Source: Lachnospiraceae bacterium (GTDB lineage Bacteria > Bacillota > Clostridia > Lachnospirales > Lachnospiraceae). From it: 46,714 bases of DNA. Position numbers and translations under genes: made by a program. A model generated the notes under the pieces. It worked only from the letters and a program-made list of their open reading frames with translations. It was not told the origin of the DNA and did not search any database. Below, piece by piece: positions 7,644 to 14,197 of the stretch. The stretch lies in the NCBI GenBank assembly GCA_910574885.1, contig CAJTDD010000034.1, forward strand, positions 1 to 46,714, given 5' to 3'. The number at the start of each line of letters is the position of its first letter. The stretch's first letter is position 1.

Positions 7644-8463
7644 GCGATATAAAAATCTTTTCATAATGCTTAAAAAGTGCATATTAAAGCACAAAAAAAT
7701 AACAATATGTATTTTTGTGATTATGCTGATTTTTTTTAATTCCGCAAAGAAATGGATTGATAGGAGGAACGCTATGCTTGAAATGTATGAGCCGATTATT
7801 GTTGAGTTTCCATTACGGGGAGAATGGCTTTCTCCTAATACACCGGGGACAAAAGTACCCAGTCATGGTACAAATCAATTAGGAACAAGATATGCATACG
7901 ATTTTATCCAAGTGGACTGGAATCGAATAGGTACTCCTGCTTATCGTGTTGGAGTAATGCAATATCTTTTTTCGGGTGTTAAATTGAGCGATTACTATTG
8001 TTGGGGACAAGAAGTATATTCTCCTTGTGACGGTATTGTTGTTGGCGCTGAGGACGGTTATGCTGAAAACGAAAAAACAAATCTACTGGCGGATATGTCT
8101 AACGCATATAAAAATGCCCATTATTTTGATCCGGAAAAGGACGATATTCAATCAGTCGCAGGAAACTATGTGATTATTAAATATAGTGAAAATGTATATG
8201 CTGCACTTTGTCATCTTCAAACAGGCTCTATTCAGGTTTCAGTAGGTCAAATGATAAAAAAAGGTGAAGTTATTGGCAGAGTAGGTCATTCTGGAAATTC
8301 CTTTGCTCCACACTTACATTTTCAGCTTATGGACAGTAGTGATATAAGTGTAGCAAATGGAGTGCCTTGTGCTTTTGAACAGTATGAGATATTTCGGGAT
8401 AATGAGTGGCAAATAATAGAAAACGGTATTCCTACAGATAAAGATCGAATCAGGTTTTGGTAA
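7636..8463 (+). CDS. Membrane-anchored M23-family metallopeptidase
   Basis: 275 residues from the ATG at 7636, which overlaps the TetR stop and has GGAG 6 bases upstream; an in-frame ATG at 7624 is less well placed. One transmembrane segment at residues ~22-35 puts the domain outside. The M23 fold shows SHGTNQLGTRYAYDF (first metal ligands His77 and Asp89), a GNYVIIKY strand, CHLQTGSIQVSVGQ, and HSGNSFAPHLHF with the HLH metal ligand/catalytic motif. M23 enzymes cleave peptidoglycan cross-bridges or act on peptide links; on an ICE it may help cell-wall passage or be an immunity or resistance factor. Under control of the TetR protein in the same operon. Confidence 0.88.
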   Translation: MSRRYKNLFIMLKKCILKHKKITICIFVIMLIFFNSAKKWIDRRNAMLEMYEPIIVEFPLRGEWLSPNTPGTKVPSHGTNQLGTRYAYDFIQVDWNRIGTPAYRVGVMQYLFSGVKLSDYYCWGQEVYSPCDGIVVGAEDGYAENEKTNLLADMSNAYKNAHYFDPEKDDIQSVAGNYVIIKYSENVYAALCHLQTGSIQVSVGQMIKKGEVIGRVGHSGNSFAPHLHFQLMDSSDISVANGVPCAFEQYEIFRDNEWQIIENGIPTDKDRIRFW

Positions 8464-8510
8464 TCAAATATTAAGATAAATGATAGGGGGCGGTGTAAAT
8501 CAATGACATA

Positions 8511-8921
8511 ATGCTTATTCAAATGAAAAATGTTGATGAGGGTTTTTTATCTAAGCTTCAGCATTTAATGAATGAATATGGCTATCAATTACCTATGGAA
8601 ACTGAAAAAGATACGTTGCTTTCCTTTGATGGTCTGAAACTTGTACCAGAGAATTATCAGGTTTTTCGTAATGGGACAGAAATTGTATTAACAGGAAAAG
8701 AATTTGAAATACTTATGCTGTTGGTACAGAATAGAGGGCGTGTTTTCAGCAAAGAGCAGATTTATGATGCTGTTTGGAATAATGAATATGTTTTTGATGA
8801 ACGGAACATGACCGCATACATTAACAAAATTCGACGGAAGATAGAGCCTGATCCGGCACACCCAAGATATATCATCACTGTATGGGGAGTGGGTTACAAA
8901 TTTAGCGAAAGAACAAAATGA
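8511..8921 (+). CDS. Orphan OmpR/PhoB-type winged-helix DNA-binding protein, no receiver domain
   Basis: 136 residues. Residues ~35-133 are a transcriptional-regulator C-terminal domain: LTGKEFEILMLLVQNRGRVFS, then NMTAYINKIRRKIEPDP and WGVGYKF. The ~35 N-terminal residues are not a receiver (no phospho-acceptor Asp). Full response regulators are ~225 residues, so this is either a truncated regulator or one of the stand-alone versions found on clostridial mobile elements. No histidine kinase is nearby. The start is uncertain: AGGGGG is 22 bases upstream of the ATG at 8511, and an ATG at 8503 is followed by a stop after two codons. Confidence 0.8.
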   Translation: MLIQMKNVDEGFLSKLQHLMNEYGYQLPMETEKDTLLSFDGLKLVPENYQVFRNGTEIVLTGKEFEILMLLVQNRGRVFSKEQIYDAVWNNEYVFDERNMTAYINKIRRKIEPDPAHPRYIITVWGVGYKFSERTK

Positions 8922-8961
8922 GCAGATATTACAGGGCAAGATGGTAATATCTGCTCATTTT
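8915..8961 (+). terminator. Perfect 18-base-pair hairpin overlapping the winged-helix gene stop
   Basis: AAAATGAGCAGATATTAC (8915-8932) is repeated in inverse at 8944-8961 with an 11-base loop. The T-rich 3' arm makes it work as a terminator in either direction. It includes the stop codon of the upstream gene. Confidence 0.75.
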
Positions 8962-9007
8962 GCGTTACAATATGAAAATAAAAATTTTGAACAGGAGGAA
9001 ATCAAAG

Positions 9008-9343
9008 ATGGAAAATCAGGTATGGGTAAAAGTATCATTATTTCTAAAAGAATTACGCTGTGAGGACATTAAGAGGAACTCTGTCATTCATTTGGAGAGC
9101 TGCCAGAAAGAAAAGAAAGCCCTGAAAATAGTTAGGCAAATATGGGAGAAGGAACAAAAGAACTTATCTGAACTGCAACAGAAAACAATCTGCAATTATA
9201 TAGAACAGATACAGGCGGTGTCTTTTGAGGAACAGCAGGAAGCATATTGTCAGGGAATTATAGATTGTGTGCAGATATTATCAGGTTTGGGACTATTAGA
9301 GTCGGACGGAAAAATTGAGAGAGCAATAGAAAAGTTAAAATGA
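9008..9343 (+). CDS. Small conserved ICE hypothetical protein (DUF6664-like)
   Basis: 111 residues from the ATG at 9008, 8 bases after AGGAGG; an upstream in-frame start at 8960 lies inside the preceding hairpin and is unlikely. The protein is helical and Lys/Glu-rich, ending in EAYCQGIIDCVQILSGLGLLE, a pattern I associate with small proteins of clostridial conjugative transposons. No catalytic or DNA-binding motif is evident. It has its own terminator at 9347-9380, so it is a monocistronic unit. Confidence 0.65.
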   Translation: MENQVWVKVSLFLKELRCEDIKRNSVIHLESCQKEKKALKIVRQIWEKEQKNLSELQQKTICNYIEQIQAVSFEEQQEAYCQGIIDCVQILSGLGLLESDGKIERAIEKLK

Positions 9344-9346
9344 AAG

Positions 9347-9380
9347 AAAGGCTCATTCCAGACGGATATGAGCCTTTTAA
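9347..9380 (+). terminator. Terminator of the small ICE gene
   Basis: AAAGGCTCAT (9347-9356) pairs with ATGAGCCTTT (9368-9377), 10 base pairs with an 11-base loop, followed by TAAA; it starts 4 bases after the stop codon. Confidence 0.7.
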
Positions 9381-9483
9381 ATGTAACATATCAGTCAAAT
9401 CTATAATTAGGCAAGAAAAACTATAAAAAAACTATAAAAGAATTAGAAGTGGTTACATTTCAGTATAAGAAAATCTATGTTTT

Positions 9484-9828
9484 CTATGTATCATTTTTCT
9501 TTGTGGGATTATCCCATACCAGAGCTTCTGCGGTTGCAAGAAGAACGGAAAGCTGGTACTGGCTGCATTGACCGAGTAACTGTATGATCTTCTGATAACA
9601 TGGATCGTTTATGTTTTGATTTGGGTAAACATATGAATCAGCAGATATGTTTAATGTACGCATGATGGTACAAAAAAGCTGAATACTCGGCGTACCCTTG
9701 TCATTTTCCAGATTTTTGTAATATTGGGGATGACAGCCGATGCGTTCTGCAATTTCTTCTTGTGTGAATCGCTGCTCAAGGCGAGCTTTTTTCATTATTT
9801 GCCCTAAAGTGGGAGTCATGTTTGACAC
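9484..9828 (-). CDS. XRE-family repressor of the ICE regulatory module (Tn916 Orf9-position)
   Basis: 114 residues from the ATG at 9828 with CAGGAGGTG upstream. Residues ~8-62 form a helix-turn-helix (LGQIMKKARLEQRFTQEEIAERIGC, then YYKNLENDKGTPSI). It is divergent from the sigma/HTH/excision/integrase block, as orf9 is in Tn916, where it holds down transfer and excision functions. Two operator-like copies of TAGTGTATAAC lie in its upstream region. C-terminal ~45 residues are helical and likely for dimerisation. Confidence 0.88.
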   Translation of the reverse strand: MSNMTPTLGQIMKKARLEQRFTQEEIAERIGCHPQYYKNLENDKGTPSIQLFCTIMRTLNISADSYVYPNQNINDPCYQKIIQLLGQCSQYQLSVLLATAEALVWDNPTKKNDT

Positions 9829-9856
9829 TTTTTCACCTCCTGTGACTTCTTTTAAG

Positions 9857-9924
9857 TAGTGTATAACGATACCTTCAAAAAGTGAAAAGTGTTAGAGATT
9901 AAAATTAAATAGTGTATAACACTA
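9857..9924. promoter_or_regulatory. Paired operator-like sites upstream of the XRE repressor
   Basis: TAGTGTATAACGATA (9857-9871) and TAGTGTATAACACTA (9910-9924) share 11 leading bases and are 53 bases apart (about five helical turns). The second is a perfect dyad, TAGTGT-ATA-ACACTA. On the minus strand the first overlaps a plausible -10 (TATACA) of the repressor gene. Likely bound by the XRE protein. Confidence 0.65.
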
Positions 9925-10200
9925 CCAAGACATTTGAAATCCTTTGGGATTGTAAAAAAACGCAATCCGGCAAAGGCTTTTTCAAGTGTCTTTTTGCTTT
10001 GTGATTGCGTGGGGAGTGCCATGCAACAACTACATCTAAGAGGGGATACCGGGTATAAACGGTTAAAAAAATCTTAACAGACGAGGCAGTAGAGAACACC
10101 CTTGAAGGTAGTGTCAGAGATTACAAAGATGTAGCTATAATTTCATATTATGGGATAAAAGACGTCCGCAGGATTTGTACCTGTCCGGGCGTTTTTTATA
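9925..10200 (+). other. Non-coding leader-like region with hairpin and terminator before the sigma gene
   Basis: No convincing gene. ACGCAATC and GATTGCGT enclose a ~50-base segment in which GCAAAGG and CTTTTTGC also pair (about 9959-10010). Further on, CCGGGTATAAACGG is present. At 10162-10196 a GC-rich imperfect hairpin (CAGG against CCTG, ACG against CGT) is followed by GTTTTTTATATA, a good terminator. A transcript starting at the operator region would end here, before the sigma-factor gene, so this may be an attenuated leader or a separate small RNA. Confidence 0.45.
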
Positions 10201-10326
10201 TATTTGAAAACTTTTTCAAATATTTGCAAAGTTTTCGACGTTTTGCCTATTCCCGATTGGGATATGGGGTGAAAGGGAGAACCATTTCACTCTGTCCCAT
10301 TTGGATACGGAAGGAGGTGAACTCTT

Positions 10327-10767
10327 ATGGAGCAATCTTCTTCCGAAAGAAAACAGACCGTTAGGCATCAGTTTGACAGCTTCTGCAAAATGGTATTGCA
10401 TGGTGAAAAGGTCAATTATGAAAAGGAAATGGAGTACCGGAGACGGCATGAAATTTCTTTGTCACAAGTGCCGGAGGAGGAGTTGAGTCGGTTGAATACT
10501 GTGGATGAGTACATAGATGAATCGGAAATATTTCGTGTCCTTGATTATGACATCGAGGTAAAGGACGAGCTTATCAGCGAAGCGTTGAAGTATCTGCCGG
10601 AGAAAAAGCGGAATGTAATTCTTTTGTCTTTTTTCATGGATATGTCTGATACGGAAATCGCAAAACACATGAATCTGGTCAGGAGTACCATTCATCATCA
10701 TCGTGTCAGCTCACTACAGACATTAAAAAAGATTATGGAAGGAATCAGAAATGGAGAAATCAAGTAA
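10327..10767 (+). CDS. Sigma-70-like factor, Tn916 Orf7-position
   Basis: 146 residues, ATG 10 bases after GGAAGGAGGTG. N-terminal half is a short region-2-like segment; residues ~85-140 are a sigma region 4 helix-turn-helix (YLPEKKRNVILLSFFMDMSDTE, then MNLVRSTIHHHRVSSL). It occupies the place of orf7 in Tn916, which belongs to the transfer/excision regulatory operon. Its last 17 bases overlap the next gene, so the two are co-translated. Probably directs or modulates transcription of the conjugation genes. Confidence 0.88.
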   Translation: MEQSSSERKQTVRHQFDSFCKMVLHGEKVNYEKEMEYRRRHEISLSQVPEEELSRLNTVDEYIDESEIFRVLDYDIEVKDELISEALKYLPEKKRNVILLSFFMDMSDTEIAKHMNLVRSTIHHHRVSSLQTLKKIMEGIRNGEIK

Positions 10768-10990
10768 GTGTTCAAAATTGCTGCCCTACCATATTATAGC
10801 GGCAGCGGCTTCCGGCGATGTGGAAGCAATCAACAGGGTTCTGAAGCATTATGAGGGTTACATTGCAGCATTGGCTACAAGAAAACTCTATGACGAATGC
10901 GGCATACCGCATTACTGTGTTGATGAAACCTTGCGTCGCAGATTGGAAACGAAGCTGATTACAAAGATATTGGCTTTTGAAGTCGCATAA
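10751..10990 (+). CDS. Small HTH protein, Tn916 Orf8-like (conjugative-transposon HTH domain)
   Basis: 79 residues, beginning MEKSSKCSKLLPYHIIAAAASGDVEAINRVLKHY in form (short motif SGDVEAINRVLKHYEGYI at residues ~23-40), which is the typical signature of the helix-turn-helix domain of Tn916 Orf8 relatives. Overlaps the sigma gene by 17 bases and has GGAATCAGAAATGGAG-type spacing for its ribosome site. It looks like a sigma region-2 partner to the preceding region-4 protein, so the pair may act as a split sigma factor. Confidence 0.85.
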   Translation: MEKSSKCSKLLPYHIIAAAASGDVEAINRVLKHYEGYIAALATRKLYDECGIPHYCVDETLRRRLETKLITKILAFEVA

Positions 10991-11436
10991 CAAAAAGTCG
11001 GCGGTGTCCCTTTCCGCTGTCTGACCGGGGTATGCGTACATGAACCTTGACAACTGAATACTGTATTGCATACAGGACGTGAGGATATGCAGAGCCACTA
11101 AGCAGATGCGCCATGACGTACCTGCCCTGATTTATAACAGGGTGAAACGTGAGGAAATGTTGAAGCAGGACATTGAAGCAAAGGTAAGGAGCGAGTGAGA
11201 TCGGGCAAAATATGTAGCAGTTACATGGGGCGATGAAGCATATCTGTGATAATGATACTTCCGGGCTGTGGGGAAGCCGCAGCTCGGTCAATGAAATGAC
11301 GGTGCAAGACCGATGTGGGCGGCGTAATGAGCCGCCACCTGTATTGCAGTTTTTATCTGCTAATAAATGGGAAGAAGCGTATTCTGCCTGTTTATTAGCA
11401 GATAAAGCTGTGCAAAGAATTAGGAGGATATTTTTG
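10991..11436 (+). other. 446-base structured leader before the excision gene, with a short frame
   Basis: No normal-length gene. TTGACA at 11046-11051 may be a -35 element. A 30-codon frame (11106-11198, starting MRHDVPALIYNRVKRE and ending AKVRSE) looks like a conserved fragment whose frame continues upstream without a start. GGCGGC/GCCGCC form a stem at about 11319-11337. TTTATCTGCTAATAAA (11352-11367) and its perfect inverse (11391-11406) form a 16-base-pair hairpin that ends 17 bases before the ribosome site of the excision-type gene, so it may act as attenuator. Confidence 0.55.
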
Positions 11437-11631
11437 ATGCAGAGAATACCGAAGGCGATTAACAAAAAGAGGTTAGTCAGATATAAAGAAGGCGCAGAAA
11501 TGTACAGCATGGGAATGAATAAATTTCAGTCTTTGGCGAAAGATGCAGGCGCAATATTGAAAATTGATAGAATGGTATTGGTTGATTTAGATACGTTTGA
11601 CCAGTATTTAGAATCATTTCGTGTGAAATAG
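11437..11631 (+). CDS. DUF6462-like, excisionase-position small DNA-binding protein
   Basis: 64 residues from the ATG at 11437, 10 bases after TAGGAGGA; an upstream in-frame ATG at 11233 would read through hairpins and is unlikely. Contains a MerR/excisionase-like segment (RYKEGAEMYSMGMNKFQSLA, residues ~17-36) and a C-terminal DRMVLVDLDTFDQYLESF. Size, basic charge and place just upstream of the integrase fit the excisionase slot of Tn916 relatives, whose Xis bends the element ends to favour excision. Assignment as excisionase is an inference from place. Confidence 0.75.
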   Translation: MQRIPKAINKKRLVRYKEGAEMYSMGMNKFQSLAKDAGAILKIDRMVLVDLDTFDQYLESFRVK

Positions 11632-11685
11632 TCAAGATGCGTATATGCAAAGCAGAAAGATTTTTCGTATAACCGAAAATAAGTG

Positions 11686-11714
11686 TTGACTTTTAGTTAA
11701 ACTGAAAGTATAAT
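11686..11714 (+). promoter_or_regulatory. Promoter of the ribbon-helix-helix/integrase unit with internal dyad
   Basis: TTGACT (11686-11691), 17-base spacer, TATAAT (11709-11714). The spacer TTTAGTTAAACTGAAAG contains an imperfect dyad (AGTT-A-AACT), a likely operator for the encoded ribbon-helix-helix protein. Confidence 0.8.
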
Positions 11715-11742
11715 GATTATGAAATGGATGGAGGTGTATATT

Positions 11743-11925
11743 GTGGCGAGGACAGGCAGACCAAAGTCTGACAATCCGAAAAAAAGCCTTATCGGGTTGA
11801 AGCTGACAGAGGAAGAAGCCGCAAAACTCAGGGAATATGCGTCCAAACATGACATGACCATAACGCAGGTGCTACAAAAGGGGATTGATTTGCAGTATGC
11901 AATGGAAGAACCGATAAGTAGTTAG
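11743..11925 (+). CDS. Ribbon-helix-helix (Arc/CopG-like) regulator upstream of integrase
   Basis: 60 residues from a GTG at 11743, 7 bases after GGAGGTG; longer in-frame starts at 11713 begin at the -10 element and are excluded. Sequence VARTGRPKSDNPKKSLIGLK leads into LTEEEAAKLREYASKHDMTITQVL, the beta-strand and two helices of a ribbon-helix-helix protein. Probably autoregulates through the dyad in its promoter and so sets integrase expression; the integrase follows after 33 bases on the same strand. Confidence 0.8.
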   Translation: MARTGRPKSDNPKKSLIGLKLTEEEAAKLREYASKHDMTITQVLQKGIDLQYAMEEPISS

Positions 11926-11958
11926 TACGAAATCTCTTTCCTTGAGAAAGGAGCAGAG

Positions 11959-13200
11959 ATGACAAAATCAAGAAAGGATAATAAAGGGAGGGTTTTAAGG
12001 AAGGGTGAAACTCAGCGCAGTTGCGATGGCAAGTATGTTTATACTTATACCGATCCGGAAGGAAAACGCCGGAGCATTTACTCTAAAGATATTATGGAAC
12101 TGCGTGAGAGGGAGGAAAAACTGATTAAAGACCAGTTAGACGGATTGGATACTTATGTGGCTGGCAGTGCAACGGTCAATTTTGTTTTTGACAGGTATAT
12201 ATCTACAAAGTCAGAACTCAGGGGAACAACCATGAGGAACTACAAATATATGTATGACCGTTTTATCCGTAATGGGTTTGGGAAGAAGAAAATCGCAGCG
12301 ATAAAGTTTTCTGATGTGTTGCAATTCTACCAGCACTTGCTGAAAGAAAAGGAAATGCAGATTAACACATTAGAAACAATCCATACGGTGCTTCACCCAA
12401 CATTCCAGTTGGCGGTGCGGGATGATATTATCCGCAACAATCCGAGTGACGGGGTTATGGCGCAGATCAAAAAACAGCCGGGGAGAAATCATGGCGTAAG
12501 ACACGCTTTAACTCTGGAACAGCAGAGAGCCTTTATAAACTATATAGAAAGCAATCCTACATATTACCGTTGGACATCTTTATTTAAGTTCTTATTAGGG
12601 ACGGGGTGCAGGATTGGGGAAGCAATCGGGATAAGGTGGGAAGATGTAAATTTTGAAAAACGTGTAATCAGCATCAACCACAGTCTGGTTTATTACAGCA
12701 GAGAATTTAAGGAACACCCGATGTGTACGTTTTCTATATCACTCCCAAAAACAGAAGCGGGTATACGCAGTATTCCGATGATGGATGCGGTTTATGATGC
12801 ACTCCGGGCGGAGCTTGCAGACCAACAGGAAAATGGATTCAACGAAACGGAGATTGACGGGATGAAAGGTTTTATCTTTATGAACCGTTTTGGGTACGTC
12901 CACAATCCACAGTCTATCAACCGGGCAATCAAGCGTATATACGAATCGTACAATGCAGAAGAAGTGGTTAATGCTTCCAAGCAACACCGGGAGCCAGTGC
13001 TAATACCACATTTTTCATGTCATCATTTGAGGCATACCTTTTGTTCGAGGTTTTGCGAGAATGAAACAAATTTAAAGGTGATCCAGTCCATAATGGGACA
13101 CGCTAATATTGAAACCACGATGGACATATATGCGGAAGTCACCGATGCAAAGAAACAGGAAGCGATTGAAAATTTAGCACACAAATTGGATGTATTTTAG
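11959..13200 (+). CDS. int: Tn916-family tyrosine integrase
   Basis: 413 residues, close to the ~405 of Tn916 Int. N-terminal arm-binding domain at residues ~8-65 (GRVLRKGETQRSCDGKYVY, DPEGKRRSIYS); SAM-like core-binding domain ~75-165; catalytic domain from ~180 with Arg in GTGCRIGEA (~216), HHLRHTF (~355), GHANIETT (~380) and nucleophile Tyr in MDIYAEVT (~391). It cuts and rejoins the ICE ends to catalyse excision and integration. AAAGGAG ribosome site 7 bases upstream. All catalytic residues are present, so the enzyme should be active. Arm-like repeats follow the stop codon. Confidence 0.97.
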   Translation: MTKSRKDNKGRVLRKGETQRSCDGKYVYTYTDPEGKRRSIYSKDIMELREREEKLIKDQLDGLDTYVAGSATVNFVFDRYISTKSELRGTTMRNYKYMYDRFIRNGFGKKKIAAIKFSDVLQFYQHLLKEKEMQINTLETIHTVLHPTFQLAVRDDIIRNNPSDGVMAQIKKQPGRNHGVRHALTLEQQRAFINYIESNPTYYRWTSLFKFLLGTGCRIGEAIGIRWEDVNFEKRVISINHSLVYYSREFKEHPMCTFSISLPKTEAGIRSIPMMDAVYDALRAELADQQENGFNETEIDGMKGFIFMNRFGYVHNPQSINRAIKRIYESYNAEEVVNASKQHREPVLIPHFSCHHLRHTFCSRFCENETNLKVIQSIMGHANIETTMDIYAEVTDAKKQEAIENLAHKLDVF

Positions 13201-13229
13201 GAAAGAGTCCGGCTAGGACTGACAGAGGG

Positions 13230-13375
13230 TACGACAACTTGTGTGCCATACGACAAGAGTACGACAAATTCAAAGGTTTTAATCAATGAAATAGCGTTAT
13301 ATGGCTGTGGTGGAGATGCGGAAAAGCGGCTAGTTAAAGGGAAATAAGCCATTTTAAATTAAATTGACTTAAAAT
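13230..13375. other. Putative ICE right end: integrase arm repeats and AT-rich junction
   Basis: TACGACAA occurs three times in direct orientation at 13230-13237, 13249-13256 and 13260-13267, 30 bases past the integrase stop. At 13352-13375 lies an AT-rich inverted sequence (ATTTTAA ... TTAAAAT) like the bent, AT-rich targets used by Tn916-type integrases. The next frame (MetRS C-terminal domain) starts within 10 bases. The exact crossover cannot be told from one end alone. Confidence 0.55.
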
Positions 13376-13382
13376 CCCGACA

Positions 13383-13841
13383 ATGAAGTCCTTGGGTGGT
13401 TCTGAGGTTAAGAAAGGTCAAGAGAAGGCGGCAGGGAAAGAGGTTGAAGCGTCGAAGGAAGTGATTGACTTCTCCAAGGTGAAAATCGAGCCGTTATTCT
13501 CTGATATGGTGGATTTTGAGACGTTCAGCAAGTCGGATTTCAGGGCGGTGAAGGTGAAAGAGTGTGTCGCCGTGCCTAAGAGTAAGAAGCTGTTACAGTT
13601 TACCTTGGATGATGGGACGGATACAGAACGCACGATTTTAAGCGGGATTCACCCTTATTATGAGCCGGAGGAGTTGGTTGGTAAGACGTTGATTGCCATT
13701 ACGAATCTTCCGCCGAGGGCTATGATGGGGATTGATTCCTGCGGAATGATAATAAGCGCAGTCCATGAGGAGGAAGGGGAGGAAAAACTTCATCTTCTGA
13801 TGGTGGACGACCATATCCCGGCGGGGGCGAAGCTGTATTAA
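13383..13841 (+). pseudogene. metG: C-terminal tRNA-binding (EMAP-II/Trbp111) domain of methionyl-tRNA synthetase, likely 3' fragment of metG
   Basis: 152 residues. A charged linker (residues 1-40) leads into the OB-fold tRNA-binding domain: MVDFETFSKSDFRAVKVKEC, KSKKLLQFTLDDG, ILSGIHPYY, NLPPRAMMGIDSCGMI, ending PAGAKLY, as at the very C-terminus of clostridial MetRS. The frame opens only at 13368, exactly after the ICE junction sequence, and the ATG at 13383 has no good ribosome site. The catalytic part of MetRS is not seen, so either the ICE split metG, or this is a leftover fragment, or a stand-alone beta subunit. MetRS is essential, so an intact copy must exist elsewhere if the gene is broken. 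Confidence 0.7.
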
Positions 13842-13863
13842 GGCGGATGGAAGGATAAAAAAC

Positions 13864-13890
13864 ATCAAGGGGTATAGACCCTTGATTTAC
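13864..13890 (+). terminator. Terminator after the metG fragment
   Basis: ATCAAGGG (13864-13871) pairs with CCCTTGAT (13879-13886); T-rich sequence follows and A-rich sequence precedes, so it can act in both directions. It begins 22 bases after the stop codon. Confidence 0.75.
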
Positions 13891-14185
13891 ATCCTTACAT
13901 CATTTGATGCAGTAAGTTGTGCAGAGATATAAAAATTGTACATTTCGTACAGAGTATACCCAAAGGGCATCCCGTAATACATGCCCCTACGGGGAGGGTG
14001 GACTTCGTCCGTTAATGTATGGGATTTTGAACAAAGAAATATGTGAATTGTGGGAAAGGCTTTAAGAGGAAAGAAACTCTTAGAGCCTTTTGTGCGTTTT
14101 GGGATATGTGCGGCAGGTCGCAGACTATCCTCCATATCAGATATTTTCTATACTGTATTTGTGCCGCTAACTGAAAGGCGGCGGA
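13887..14185. other. Intergenic region with folded segment
   Basis: No gene seen. ATACAT (13977-13982) and ATGTAT (14015-14020) enclose CCCCTACGGGGAGGG and a GGACTTCGTCC mini-hairpin, suggesting a folded RNA or remnant. The following 14020-14090 block is duplicated near 19182 (listed separately). Confidence 0.4.
14020..14092 (+). repeat. Copy 1 of a duplicated block ending in a terminator
   Basis: The 24 bases 14020-14043 are identical to 19182-19205. After 10 extra bases here, GAAAGGCTTTAAGAG continues in both copies, and each ends in a terminator: GGCTTTAAGAG (14058-14068) with CTCTTAGAGCC (14077-14087) then TTTTG. Confidence 0.8.
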
Positions 14186-14197
14186 ATGGAGATAGAT

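Larger units (their letters stand above)
98..13375 (+). mobile_element. Integrase-side portion of a Tn916-type integrative conjugative element
   Basis: Seen here: transfer-associated genes (YodL/LPD protein, TTRAP), MobC and relaxase, then the XRE/sigma/Orf8-like/excision/integrase order that characterises the right end of Tn916 relatives. The conjugation ATPase, VirB4-like and other type IV secretion genes are not in the window and would lie to the left, or have been lost. The right limit is inferred from integrase arm-like repeats at 13230-13267 and an AT-rich inverted sequence at about 13352-13375; the left limit is not visible. Accessory cargo (TetR, M23 peptidase, winged-helix protein) lies between 7020 and 8921. 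Confidence 0.8.

Noticed and set aside
11233..11436. Longer start for the DUF6462-like gene
   Set aside because: The added 68 residues read through two strong hairpins and lack a ribosome site, while the ATG at 11437 has TAGGAGGA.
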